Shown: in pieces, positions 52,397-61,311 of the stretch
Numbering within the stretch: the stretch's first letter is position 1
How the letters are laid out: every line of letters begins with the position of its first letter
Source of the DNA: Alloactinosynnema sp. L-07
GTDB lineage: Bacteria > Actinomycetota > Actinomycetes > Mycobacteriales > Pseudonocardiaceae
Reading direction: 5' to 3'
Length of the DNA stretch: 64,000 bases
Assembly: GCF_900070365.1 (NCBI RefSeq)
Contig: NZ_LN850107.1
Location: forward strand, 5,952,001-6,016,000
The notes under the pieces: model-generated
Told to the model about the DNA's origin: nothing
Seen by the model: only the letters and a program-made list of their open reading frames with translations
Databases searched by the model: none
Translations under genes and position numbers: made by a program

Positions 52397-53041
52397 ATGA
52401 CTGACAAAGACTTTGGGGCCGACAAGCCCGCTGACAAGCCGGCAAGCCAGCCGACTGATGACGGCGCGACCACCGCGCTGCCGAAGTACGTGCCGGACAC
52501 GCCGGAGACCAAGCGCGGTTCCATTAGCTATCAGGAACCTGGAAAGACGGCGCCTCGGCAGCAGTCGCTGGCCGACCGGCGGGCCCGCGAGGTCGCCCAG
52601 CGCAAGGCGCGCGAGGCCGAGGAGGCCGCGTACGCCGAGGCCGAGCGCAAGCGCAAGCTGCGCAAACGCATCCTCATCGGCGCAGGCGTCACGGTGGGTG
52701 TGGTCGCGGTCGTCGCGGTCATCTACGCGGCGTCCACGCCCGACGAGGTCACCGCGCAGTGCACCGACACCAACGGCGTGATCGTCGACGACGACTTCTG
52801 TGACCAGAACTACGCCACCAGCCACGGCGGCTACCACAGCGGCGGGTTCATCTACATCGGCGGCAGCTCCTACCGCTACAACTACGGCGGCACCGGCGTG
52901 AAGGGCCAGACCGTCGCCGGTGGTTCCTACGTCGCGCCGTCGGACCGGACGCCGGTGAAGACCGCGTCCGGCAAGTCGGTGCAGCGCGGTGGGCTCGGCG
53001 TGGGCGGCAGCAGCAGTGGCGGGAAGAGCGGGGGCAGCTGA
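52397..53041 (+). CDS. DUF1190/YgiB-like membrane protein
   Basis: The 214-residue protein has a charged N-terminal part (about 1-95) with an Ala/Arg/Glu-rich coil before one membrane helix (about 97-115). Outside it has a short Cys pair region (CTDTNGVIVDDDFCDQN) and a Gly/Ser/Tyr-rich tail. The size, Cys pattern and position directly before a glutathionylspermidine-synthase-like gene match YgiB/YjfM (DUF1190) proteins, though similarity is weak. The next gene starts right after its stop. Confidence 0.65.
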   Translation: MTDKDFGADKPADKPASQPTDDGATTALPKYVPDTPETKRGSISYQEPGKTAPRQQSLADRRAREVAQRKAREAEEAAYAEAERKRKLRKRILIGAGVTVGVVAVVAVIYAASTPDEVTAQCTDTNGVIVDDDFCDQNYATSHGGYHSGGFIYIGGSSYRYNYGGTGVKGQTVAGGSYVAPSDRTPVKTASGKSVQRGGLGVGGSSSGGKSGGS

Positions 53042-54208
53042 GTGCGTCGCGAACGCTCGCAGCCCCGCCCGGACTGGCGTCAGAAGATCGAGTCCCAGGG
53101 GCTGGTCTTCGGCTCGCCCGCACGCTACGGCGGCGGCGCCCAGCGGCCCTACTGGGACGAGTCGGTGCACTACGTCTTCGGGCTCGACGACGTGCTTTCG
53201 ATCGAGGCCGACGTCGAACTGCTGCACTCGATGTGCCTGGACGCCGTCGACCACGTCGTGCTGACCGAGCGCTACCGCGACTTCGGCCTGCCCGAATGGG
53301 TGTGGCCGAAGATCGCCGAGTCGTGGCAGCGGCACGACCCGCACGTCTACGGCCGCTTCGACCTGCGCTACGACGGCTCCGGCCCGGCCAAGCTGCTGGA
53401 GTACAACGCCGACACCCCGACCTCACTGCTCGAGGCCGCGGTGGTGCAGTGGTACTGGAAGACCGAGGTCTTCCCCGAGGACGACCAGTGGAACTCCATC
53501 CACGAGAAGCTGGTGGAGCGCTGGATCGAGGTGGCCGACCGGCTGCCGTCCAAAGAGGTCCACTTCACCTGGTCGCAGGCCGATCCCAGCGGTGAGGACC
53601 ACATCACCACCGCCTACCTGCAGGAGACCGCCGCCGAGGCGGGCCTGGACACCGTCGGCCTGGCCATCGAGGAGATCGGCTGGGACGCCGAACTCGGCCG
53701 TTTCGTCGACCTCGCCGAGGTGTCGATGAAGTCGGTCATGAAGCTCTACCCGTGGGAATGGGTCGTCGACGAGGAGTTCGGCAAGCGGGTCGTCGAGTCG
53801 CTGCCGGGCACGCTGTGGGTCGAGCCGCTGTGGAAGATGCTGCTCTCCAACAAGGCGATTTTGGCGGTCCTGTGGGAGATGTACCCGGGCCACCCCAACC
53901 TGCTCCCGGCCTTCCTCGACGAGCCGAACATCCTCATGGAGTACGTCCGCAAGCCCAAGCTGGGCCGTGAGGGCGCCAACATCCAGATCGTCGCCCCCGG
54001 CTACGAGACCCAGACCGCCGGTGTGTACGGCCAGGAGGGCTTCGTCTTCCAGGCCTTCGACCCGTTGCCCGAGTTCGACGGCTACCGCCCGGCCCTTGGC
54101 GCGTGGGTCGTCGGCGACCACGCCGCGGGCCTCGGCATCCGCGAGACCGCCGGTCTGGTGACCGACGACGGCGCGGCGTTCGTCCCACACCGCATTCCCC
54201 AGGCATGA
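53042..54208 (+). CDS. Glutathionylspermidine-synthase-like ATP-grasp protein (YgiC/YjfC type)
   Basis: The 388-residue protein matches the C-terminal amide-ligase domain of glutathionylspermidine synthase: GRFDLRYDGSGPAKLLEYNADTPTSLLEA, VHFTWS, HPNLLPAF and YVRKPKLGREGANI are the usual nucleotide and metal motifs. Actinobacteria lack glutathionylspermidine, so it probably ligates an amine to a peptide or other acid. GTG 53042 directly follows the DUF1190-like gene, and DUF350 follows 31 bp later. Confidence 0.9.
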   Translation: MRRERSQPRPDWRQKIESQGLVFGSPARYGGGAQRPYWDESVHYVFGLDDVLSIEADVELLHSMCLDAVDHVVLTERYRDFGLPEWVWPKIAESWQRHDPHVYGRFDLRYDGSGPAKLLEYNADTPTSLLEAAVVQWYWKTEVFPEDDQWNSIHEKLVERWIEVADRLPSKEVHFTWSQADPSGEDHITTAYLQETAAEAGLDTVGLAIEEIGWDAELGRFVDLAEVSMKSVMKLYPWEWVVDEEFGKRVVESLPGTLWVEPLWKMLLSNKAILAVLWEMYPGHPNLLPAFLDEPNILMEYVRKPKLGREGANIQIVAPGYETQTAGVYGQEGFVFQAFDPLPEFDGYRPALGAWVVGDHAAGLGIRETAGLVTDDGAAFVPHRIPQA

Positions 54209-54239
54209 TTCCGCAGAACAGCACGACCATGGAGGACGC

Positions 54240-54707
54240 GTGACCAGTCACCTCGCCGCAACGACGCTGGCCCTGCCCGCCGGATTCGGCGCCGACCTCG
54301 GCAAGGGGATCGGCGCGATCGCCCTGTACGCGATCATCGGCCTGGTCCTGATGCTGATCGGCTTCTACGCCATCGACTGGACCACCCCGGGCAAGCTGTC
54401 GGAGCTGGTCCGCACCGGCAAGCCCAACGCGGTCATCGTGACCGCCTCCGGCATGCTGAGCATGGCGCTGATCATCGTCGTGGCGATCTTCTTCTCGGCG
54501 AGCGACCTGACCGCGGGCCTGATCACGTCGGTGGTCTACGGTCTGATCGGCATCATCGTTCAGGTGCTGGCCGTGCGGACGCTAGAGTGGGTGACGAAAC
54601 TGGACGTTGGTCGGACGATCGAGGCCGACGAGTTCGCCCCCGCCAGCGTCGTCGTCGCCGCCGTCCACATCGCACTCGGCTTGATCGTCGCAGTAGCAAT
54701 CTCTTAA
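54240..54707 (+). CDS. DUF350 membrane protein
   Basis: The 155-residue protein has four hydrophobic segments arranged as two similar pairs (IALYAIIGLVLMLIGFYAID and GLITSVVYGLIGIIVQVLAV), as in DUF350/YjfL proteins. Its function is unknown. It is the third member of the DUF1190-ATP-grasp-DUF350 set also seen in the E. coli yjf and ygi regions. Confidence 0.85.
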   Translation: MTSHLAATTLALPAGFGADLGKGIGAIALYAIIGLVLMLIGFYAIDWTTPGKLSELVRTGKPNAVIVTASGMLSMALIIVVAIFFSASDLTAGLITSVVYGLIGIIVQVLAVRTLEWVTKLDVGRTIEADEFAPASVVVAAVHIALGLIVAVAIS

Positions 54708-54757
54708 GGGCTATCTGAGTCGTCACGGGGTGTGGCGGGATATTAAGCTCACACCTC

Positions 54758-56020
54758 GTGATTGACCTCAAGGTTCTGCGCGAAGACCCGGAGACCGTGC
54801 GCGCCTCGCAGCGTGCCCGTGGTGAGGACCCGGCGGTGGTGGACAGTCTGTTGTCCGCCGACGAGCGGCGCAGGTCGACCATCTCCCGTGCCGACAACCT
54901 GCGCGCTGAGCAGAAGGTGTTCGGCAAGCAGGTGGGCAAGGCTCGGGGCGAAGAGCGTGAGGCGCTGTTGGTCAAGGGCAAGGAGATGGCCGCTGAGGTC
55001 AAGTCCGCCGAGGCCGAGCAGGGTGAGGCTGAGAAGGCGTTCGAGGAACTTCACCGGGCCCTGCCGAACCTTGTCCACCCGTCCGCCCCGGTCGGCGGCG
55101 AGGATGACTACACAGTCCTTGAGCATGTCGGTGAGCCTCGGGTGTTCGACTTCGAGCCGCTCGATCACCTTGACCTCGGCGTCCGCCTCGGTGCGCTCGA
55201 CATGGAGCGTGGGGCGAAGATCTCCGGGTCGCGCTTCTACTTCCTGACCGGGGTCGGGGCGCAGTTGCAGCTCGCCCTGCTGAACATGGCCGCCGCGCAG
55301 GCCGCCGCCGCCGGGTTCACGCTGATGATCACGCCAGTCCTCGTCCGGCCGGAGATCATGGCGGGGACCGGGTTCCTGGGTGCCCACGCGAGCGAGATCT
55401 ACCGGCTTCGGGACGACGATCTGTACCTGGTCGGGACGTCCGAGGTGGCGTTGGCGGGGTACCACGCCGACGAGATCATCGACCTGGGAAGCGGGCCCAA
55501 GCGGTACGCGGGGTGGTCGAGCTGTTTCCGGCGCGAGGCTGGGTCGTACGGCAAGGACACGCGCGGGATCATCCGGGTGCACCAGTTCGACAAGGTCGAG
55601 ATGTTCTCCTACTGCAAGCCGGAGGACGCCGAGGCCGAGCACGAGCGGCTGTTGGGCTGGGAGCGGGAGATGCTGGCCAAGATCGAGGTCCCGTACCGGA
55701 TCATCGACACCGCCACCGGCGATCTGGGGACCAGCGCCCACCGCAAGTTCGACTGTGAGGCGTGGATTCCCACCCAGCAGGCCTACCGCGAGCTGTCGTC
55801 CACCTCGAACTGCACCACGTTCCAGGCCAGGCGCCTCGGGGTGCGGTACCGCGATGAGAACAACAAGCCGCAGGTGGCCGCCACGCTCAATGGCACCCTG
55901 GCCACCACCCGCTGGATCGTGGCGATCCTGGAGAACCACCAGCAGGCCGACGGCTCGGTCGTCGTGCCGCAGGCGTTGCGGCCGTTCCTTGGGCGCGACG
56001 TGATCGAACCAGTGAGCTGA
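54758..56020 (+). CDS. serS: Seryl-tRNA synthetase
   Basis: The 420-residue class II synthetase charges tRNA-Ser. It has an N-terminal coiled-coil arm (about 30-100), motif 2 [32 protein letters not shown] and motif 3 [23 protein letters not shown] 54758 yields the standard start [12 protein letters not shown] strong terminator follows 3 bp after the stop. Its neighbourhood (zincin, septum-formation protein) recalls the mycobacterial locus. Confidence 0.96.
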   Translation: MIDLKVLREDPETVRASQRARGEDPAVVDSLLSADERRRSTISRADNLRAEQKVFGKQVGKARGEEREALLVKGKEMAAEVKSAEAEQGEAEKAFEELHRALPNLVHPSAPVGGEDDYTVLEHVGEPRVFDFEPLDHLDLGVRLGALDMERGAKISGSRFYFLTGVGAQLQLALLNMAAAQAAAAGFTLMITPVLVRPEIMAGTGFLGAHASEIYRLRDDDLYLVGTSEVALAGYHADEIIDLGSGPKRYAGWSSCFRREAGSYGKDTRGIIRVHQFDKVEMFSYCKPEDAEAEHERLLGWEREMLAKIEVPYRIIDTATGDLGTSAHRKFDCEAWIPTQQAYRELSSTSNCTTFQARRLGVRYRDENNKPQVAATLNGTLATTRWIVAILENHQQADGSVVVPQALRPFLGRDVIEPVS

Positions 56021-56022
56021 CG

Positions 56023-56060
56023 CGAAATGAGGGGCACCCGGCTGGGTGCCCCTCATTTCG
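56023..56060. terminator. Hairpin terminator between serS and the wall protein gene
   Basis: CGAAATGAGGGGCACCC (56023-56039), a 4-base loop and a perfect 17-bp complement (56044-56060) followed by TTG. It can end both convergent transcripts. Confidence 0.85.
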
Positions 56061-56067
56061 TTGTCCG

Positions 56068-57429
56068 TCAGTCGCGCGCGGCGGACTTGCGGCGGGTGAA
56101 CCACAGGGCGCCGCCGCCCGCGGCGAGCAGGGCCGCGCCGAGGCCCAGGATCGGCATCGGGTTGGCGCCGGTCTCGGCGAGGTCGTCGGTCTTGGCGACC
56201 TTGGCGACCTTGGCCTGGGGCATCGCGGCCTGGACGACGCCCGCGGTGGTGGTCGTGGTCGCGGTCGGCTGGATCAGGCCGAGCTCGGCCTCGATGGCGG
56301 CGAACGGGACAGTCAGCACGTTGTTGGCCAGGTTGGTCTCACCGAAGATGCTGCGCTCGGCCTCGAGCTTGATCTCGGCGTTGCTGAACGCGCGCTCGAC
56401 CTTCACCTTGGCGCCGACGAACTCGACCAGACCCGGGTGGCGGCGCTCGGTGAAGTAGCCCGAGACCTTCTGGCCGTAGATGTGCGACTGCATGCCGCCG
56501 AACTTGTCCACGATCTTCAGGCCGTCGGGCAGGATCAGGTTGGCGCGCAGCTGCTCGGCGACGTTGCCCTCGGGGACCACACCGCCGACGATGGTGAACT
56601 CGTCGCCGACCTGGATGCTCAGGTTGGTGTTCGGGTCCTTCAGGTCGTAGGTCGTGCCGCCCCAAATGAGCAGCAGCTGCGTGGTGCGCACGTCCATCTT
56701 GCCCACCTGGTAGCCCGCGTCGAAGTTCTCGATCTTCTGGCCCGGGGTCAAGGTCAGCACGGCGGAGCGGCCGTTGACGAAGCTGAACTTGGAGTCGCCG
56801 CCCTCCTTGGTCCAACCCTGCTGCGGGCTCATCTGCAGGCGGTCGTTGGCGCCCACGTAGTACGTGCCCGCCTGGATGTCCTGGAAGCAGTAGGTGCCGT
56901 CGGGCTTGGTGTTCTCGTAGGTGTCGCGGCCGGTGGTCTCGTTGTGCAGGCCGAGGAAGTTGTCGCCGATCCGGGGCTCGTCGGCCTGGTGCTTGCCGTC
57001 GCCGTTCGCGTCGTTCCACGAGGTCCCGCAGATCGACGCGCCGCGCACGCCGAAGGTCACCGGCTCGGCCTGCTGGCCCGCGTTGAGGGTGATCTTCACC
57101 GTCGCCGCGGTGGTGGCGGCGAATCCGTTGTCGGAGTGGGTGACGTCGTAGGCGCCGAACGGGATGTTCTGGAACGCGTACTTGCCGTTGGCATCGGTCT
57201 CGGCGAAGAACTCACCCCCGGAGCCAGATGCTTTGACCACCGCGCCCGCACGCCCCCGCTCGCCGTCCTGGACGGCGCCGTCGCTGTTTCGGTCGAACCA
57301 CACCGAACCGCCGAAGGTGGTGGTCGGGGCGTCGGCGGCGGCCGTGCCGGTGAACAGCATCGGGCTGATCGCCGCGGCGATCATGGCGGCGGCGGTGGCG
57401 CGGCCCGCGAGCTTGGCGTTCTTCATCAT
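56068..57429 (-). CDS. Sortase-anchored SdrD B-type surface protein (LAETG)
   Basis: The 453-residue protein has a signal peptide to about residue 32 (TGTAAA). Two SdrD B-like/carboxypeptidase-regulatory-like beta repeats are seen in GSVWFDRNSDGAVQDGERG and CGTSWNDANGDGKHQADEPR, each with a DxNxDG calcium-type loop. A C-terminal domain and Thr-rich linker lead to LAETG, a hydrophobic helix and FTRRKSAARD, the class E sortase pattern. AGGGAG lies 7 bp before ATG 57429. It is likely displayed on the wall. No sortase gene is in the window. Confidence 0.87.
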   Translation of the reverse strand: MMKNAKLAGRATAAAMIAAAISPMLFTGTAAADAPTTTFGGSVWFDRNSDGAVQDGERGRAGAVVKASGSGGEFFAETDANGKYAFQNIPFGAYDVTHSDNGFAATTAATVKITLNAGQQAEPVTFGVRGASICGTSWNDANGDGKHQADEPRIGDNFLGLHNETTGRDTYENTKPDGTYCFQDIQAGTYYVGANDRLQMSPQQGWTKEGGDSKFSFVNGRSAVLTLTPGQKIENFDAGYQVGKMDVRTTQLLLIWGGTTYDLKDPNTNLSIQVGDEFTIVGGVVPEGNVAEQLRANLILPDGLKIVDKFGGMQSHIYGQKVSGYFTERRHPGLVEFVGAKVKVERAFSNAEIKLEAERSIFGETNLANNVLTVPFAAIEAELGLIQPTATTTTTAGVVQAAMPQAKVAKVAKTDDLAETGANPMPILGLGAALLAAGGGALWFTRRKSAARD

Positions 57430-57679
57430 TTCGGTTCTCCCTGTTCTCGCTGCTTTGTTCCGGTCATTCAGTAAGGCGTTCGGGGTGGGGTTCAGGTTGT
57501 TCTCCGTTATTCAAGAGAAATATTTCGCTGAATTCCCCGAAAATGCGCGCGACAAATAAGCCGCGAGGATTTCGCGGCCGTTGTCGACCAATTTCGGGAT
57601 TTCCCCAGTCAGAGCCTGTCCGCCGAGTACACGCCCGACCGGCGCGACCGGTTGCCGCCGTTATCGACCCGAGACGAAA
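57430..57679. other. Long leader/intergenic region
   Basis: This 250-bp stretch between the wall protein and the acyltransferase terminator contains an AT-richer patch (about 57505-57540) unlike the rest of the window. It probably holds the wall protein promoter, but no clean -35/-10 pair is evident, and I see no gene in it. Confidence 0.4.
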
Positions 57680-57712
57680 CAGGCCCGCGACGCCGGTGGC
57701 GTCGCGGGCCTG
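57680..57712 (-). terminator. Hairpin terminator of the acyltransferase operon
   Basis: CAGGCCCGCGACGCC (57680-57694), a 3-base loop and a perfect 15-bp complement (57698-57712) lie 18 bp past the acyltransferase stop on the minus strand. Confidence 0.78.
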
Positions 57713-57730
57713 GAGTGGTGTTCGAGCAGG

Positions 57731-58885
57731 TCAGGCGCTTGCTTGCACCGTCTCGCGAGGCTTGGCCTCTGTGACTTCGGGGGCGCGCTTGGCCGCGGAC
57801 CGCGTCCGCAACCAGCCCAGCAGCCGCCTGCCGACGCCGATCATCGGCTGCTCGACGGTCCGGTAGAGCACGTCGGCCATGACCAGTGAGACCAGCGCGA
57901 CCGCAGGCCACTGCAGATAAGGCCACGACTGCAGGTTCGGCACCGTGGCGATGACCGCGGTGCCCGCGATGCCCTGGATCAGGTACAGCGAATAGGACCG
58001 CTCCCCGATGAACACCATCGGCTTGCGGGTGAGCAGCCATTGCCCGACGCCGGGCCCGAGCAAAGTGGGGATCAGCAGCGCGGCGAAGAACCCGTAGGTC
58101 GGGATGATGATCAGATAGGTGTCGTTGAACGACACGACGCCGTCGCTCAGCCACAGGAACACCGGCTGCACGCTCAGGTGGATGCCGATGAACACCAGCA
58201 GCGCCACCGCCGACACCACCGGCTTGGTCAGCCAGGCCAGCATCGCGAAGCCACGCCGGTTGTGCAGCACGACGGCCATCAGCGCGCCGGTCACGATGGG
58301 CAGGTACTGCACGCCCATGCTGTCGTGGTTGTAGGTCGCCGGGATCAGCGTGAGGATCAGCACGGCGATGGTGGTCAGCGCCAAGCCCAGCCGCTTGGCG
58401 AAGGAGCCCGCGCACAGCACGAACGCCAGCAGCGGCCACAGCAGGTAGAACTTCTGCTCGACGCCGAGCGTCCACGCCTGCGCGAACGGCGCCACCGCCA
58501 CGTTGACGTACTCGCCCATGAACGTCAGGTAGTGGGTCATGTTCGCCGCCAAGCCGCTGGCGGTGTACTCGTGGCGCAGCCAGTGCGTGCCGACATAGAT
58601 GAACAGCACGACGAAGTAGACCGGCATGATCCGGAACGCGCGGCGGACATAGAAGTCCCGCAGCGACAACCGGCCGCGCTTGTCCTCCTCGCGCAGCGCG
58701 AGCGTGGTGATCAGGTAGCCGGAGAGCGCGAAGAAGACGTGCACCCCGATCCAGCCCGAGATCCACGCCCAGCTCGGACCACCGAAGTGGAAGGCCACGA
58801 CGATGAGCGCCGCGACCGCGCGTAAGCCGTCGAGCGCGGGAAAGCGGCGCATGGCCAAGTAGTCGTCATACGTCAGTGATCGCAC
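57731..58885 (-). CDS. Acyltransferase-3 family membrane protein (OafA-like)
   Basis: The 384-residue protein has about ten hydrophobic helices. The family start RFPALDGLRAVAALIVVAFHFGG holds the conserved His, followed by FFALSGYLITTLALREED, RRAFRIMPVYFV and FIGERSYSLYLIQG. Members O-acetylate or otherwise acylate cell-surface sugars or secreted products. GTG 58885 lies 10 bp after the oxidase gene, with GAGGGGA upstream, so the two share a transcript. The context is a sugar cluster. Confidence 0.9.
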   Translation of the reverse strand: MRSLTYDDYLAMRRFPALDGLRAVAALIVVAFHFGGPSWAWISGWIGVHVFFALSGYLITTLALREEDKRGRLSLRDFYVRRAFRIMPVYFVVLFIYVGTHWLRHEYTASGLAANMTHYLTFMGEYVNVAVAPFAQAWTLGVEQKFYLLWPLLAFVLCAGSFAKRLGLALTTIAVLILTLIPATYNHDSMGVQYLPIVTGALMAVVLHNRRGFAMLAWLTKPVVSAVALLVFIGIHLSVQPVFLWLSDGVVSFNDTYLIIIPTYGFFAALLIPTLLGPGVGQWLLTRKPMVFIGERSYSLYLIQGIAGTAVIATVPNLQSWPYLQWPAVALVSLVMADVLYRTVEQPMIGVGRRLLGWLRTRSAAKRAPEVTEAKPRETVQASA

Positions 58886-58895
58886 GTGGGTCCCC

Positions 58896-60077
58896 TCAGT
58901 CGACCTGGTCGGCGATGTACTTGCCGATCTCCAGCGCGCAGGTCGCGGCTGGGGACGGCGCGTTGAGCACGTGCACCTGGTTGGGTGCGCTCTCGATAAG
59001 GAAGTCCTGGACCATAGACCCGTCGGGCAGCAGCGCCTGCGCCCGCACCCCGGCGCCGGAGCGCACGATGTCGTCGGGGCCGACCGCGGGCACGAGCTTG
59101 GCCAGGCTGGCGGCGAACCGGCGCCGCGACAGCGAGCGGCGGACCTCGTCGAGGCCGATCGGATAGGCGTACTTGCGGGCCAGCTTCCACACACCGGGGA
59201 AACGGGCGGTCTCGGCGAGGTCCTTGGCCGAGAAGTCGCGCCAGCGGTAGCCCTCGCGGCGCAGCGCGAGCACGGCGTTGGGGCCCGCGTGCACGCTGCC
59301 GTCGAGCATCCGGGTCAGGTGCACGCCGAGGAACGGCAGCGACGCGTCCGGCACCGGGTAGATCAGGCCGCGGACCAGGTGGGCGCGCTCGGGCTTGAGC
59401 TCGTAGTACTCGCCGCGGAACGGAACGATCTTGGCCTTGGGGGTGAGCCCGGCCATCCGCGCGATCCGGTCGCTGTGCAGGCCCGCGCAGTTGACCAGCG
59501 CGTCGGCCCGGAGCACCTCGGTGCCGGTGGCGATCTCCACCCCGCCCATGCGCCCCGGCCGGATGCCCAGCGCGGGGGTGGACAGCCGCAGGTCGGCGCC
59601 CGCGTCGGTGAGTAGCCGCACCAGCGCGGCGCACACGGCGGGGAAGTCGATGATGCCGGTGCTCTCCACCCGCAGCGCCGACACGCAGGCCACCTCGGGC
59701 TCGTAGTCGCGCGCCTCGGCCTGGGAGATCAGCTTGGCGGGAACACCGTTGGCCTCGGCCCGCTCGGCCAGCACGCCCAGCGCGGGCAGCTCCGACTCGT
59801 CGGTGGCGACCACGAGCTTGCCGCACACCTCGACGGGCACGCCGTGCTCGCGGGCGAACTCGACGATCGAGCGGTTGCCCGCCACCGACATCTTCGCCTT
59901 GAACGAGCCGGGCGCGTAGTACAGGCCCGCGTGCACGACGTTCGAGTTGTGTCCGGTCTGGTGGCCCGCCCAGTGGGCTTCCTTCTCCAGCACGGTGACC
60001 CGGTGCCCACGACCCACCAGCTCGTGGGCCGTCGCGAGCCCGAGGATGCCGCCTCCGATAACCACGATGTGTCGCAC
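58896..60077 (-). CDS. lhgO: L-2-hydroxyglutarate oxidase-like FAD enzyme
   Basis: The 393-residue flavoprotein has the FAD dinucleotide site IVVIGGGILGLATAHELVGRG, GHQTGHNSNVVHAGLYYAPGS and LVNCAGLHSDRIARMAG, and follows the LhgO family order. It should oxidise L-2-hydroxyglutarate to 2-oxoglutarate, passing electrons to the membrane pool. Its position next to a sugar cluster is unusual but common for a housekeeping repair enzyme. GTG 60077 is chosen by family start; it is divergent from the aminotransferase operon across a 77-bp gap. Confidence 0.88.
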   Translation of the reverse strand: MRHIVVIGGGILGLATAHELVGRGHRVTVLEKEAHWAGHQTGHNSNVVHAGLYYAPGSFKAKMSVAGNRSIVEFAREHGVPVEVCGKLVVATDESELPALGVLAERAEANGVPAKLISQAEARDYEPEVACVSALRVESTGIIDFPAVCAALVRLLTDAGADLRLSTPALGIRPGRMGGVEIATGTEVLRADALVNCAGLHSDRIARMAGLTPKAKIVPFRGEYYELKPERAHLVRGLIYPVPDASLPFLGVHLTRMLDGSVHAGPNAVLALRREGYRWRDFSAKDLAETARFPGVWKLARKYAYPIGLDEVRRSLSRRRFAASLAKLVPAVGPDDIVRSGAGVRAQALLPDGSMVQDFLIESAPNQVHVLNAPSPAATCALEIGKYIADQVD

Positions 60078-60154
60078 GACCCAGGAGGGTACGGGGCGGC
60101 CAAATGTGACCTGAGCACCGCTATACACTCGCGACGGTCAAACTTGGGAGACGT

Positions 60155-61285
60155 ATGTCTGACATCATCGCCCTCGGCCAGCCCACCGTCGGCGACGAGG
60201 AGCTCGCCGCGGTCGCCGAGGTCTTCAAGTCCGGGTGGCTCTCCGGGGCGGGCCCCACCTGCGGGAAGTTCGAAAGCCGCTTCGCCGAGATCGCCGGGGC
60301 GGAGCACGTGCTGGCGGTCAACAACTGCGGCGCGGCCCTGCACCTGGCCCTCCAGGTCGCCGGGGTCAAGCCCGGTGACGAGGTCATCGTCGGCGACTAC
60401 ACCTTCCCCGCCACGGGGCATTCGGTGGTCTGGTCCGGCGCCACGCCGGTCTTCGCCGACATCCGCCCCGACATCTGGAGCGCCGACCCGGCCGCGGTCG
60501 AGGCGGCCATCACCCCGCGCACGACCGGCATCATCGCCGTCGACGTCTTCGGCCAGCCCGCCGACTACGACGAGCTGCGCGCCATCGCCGACAAGCACGG
60601 CCTGTTCCTCATCGAGGACGGCGCCTGCTCGGCGGGCGCGAGCTACAAGGGCCGTCCCGCGGGCGGCCTCGCCGACCTGACCACCTTCAGCTTCCACGGC
60701 CGCAAGGGCATCACCGCGGGCGAGGGCGGCGCGCTGACCACGAACAACGCCGAGTACGCCGCGCTGGCCCGCAAGATGCACACCTACGGCATCGCCCCCG
60801 CGATCACCCGCGAGGGCGCCAGCGACCTGCCGGTGCCCAGCTTCGACCTGGCGGGCTACAACTACCGCATGTCCGACGTGATGGCGGGCATCATGCTCGC
60901 CCAGCTCGACCGGCTGCCGACCCTGCTGGCCAACCGCGCGCGGGTCGCCAAGCTCTATGAGAGCCTGCTCGGCGACGTCGACGGCCTCACCCTGCCGGTC
61001 GCGCTCGACGACCGGGTGCACCCGTGGCAGTCCTACGTGGTCACCCTCGACCACGGCATCGACCGCGGCAAGGTCGCCAAGGGCCTGCGCGACCAGGGCG
61101 TGCAGTGCAACATCGGCACCTACGCCTCCCATCTGCAGCCGGTGTACGGCACCACCGCGGCCTGCCCGGTTTCGGCGGACCTGTTCACCCGCCACCTGGC
61201 CATCCCCATGCACGCCAACCTCACCGACGACGAGGTGGAACGGGTCGCATCGACCCTGCGCACCGTGCTCGCCGACGCCCGCTGA
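60155..61285 (+). CDS. DegT/DnrJ/EryC1/StrS-family sugar aminotransferase
   Basis: The 376-residue PLP enzyme uses an amino donor to convert a keto-sugar nucleotide to an aminosugar. VNNCGAALHLALQVAGV, DYTFPATGHSV, IEDGACSAGASYKGR and FSFHGRKGITAGEGGALTTN (Schiff-base Lys) are present. ATG 60155 has GGGAG 4 bp upstream. It is followed 26 bp later by a nucleotide-sugar epimerase and then an acetyltransferase, so the product is likely an N-acetylated aminosugar. Confidence 0.93.
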   Translation: MSDIIALGQPTVGDEELAAVAEVFKSGWLSGAGPTCGKFESRFAEIAGAEHVLAVNNCGAALHLALQVAGVKPGDEVIVGDYTFPATGHSVVWSGATPVFADIRPDIWSADPAAVEAAITPRTTGIIAVDVFGQPADYDELRAIADKHGLFLIEDGACSAGASYKGRPAGGLADLTTFSFHGRKGITAGEGGALTTNNAEYAALARKMHTYGIAPAITREGASDLPVPSFDLAGYNYRMSDVMAGIMLAQLDRLPTLLANRARVAKLYESLLGDVDGLTLPVALDDRVHPWQSYVVTLDHGIDRGKVAKGLRDQGVQCNIGTYASHLQPVYGTTAACPVSADLFTRHLAIPMHANLTDDEVERVASTLRTVLADAR

Positions 61286-61311
61286 CCCCGATCTCCAGGA
61301 GTTACCCAGCC

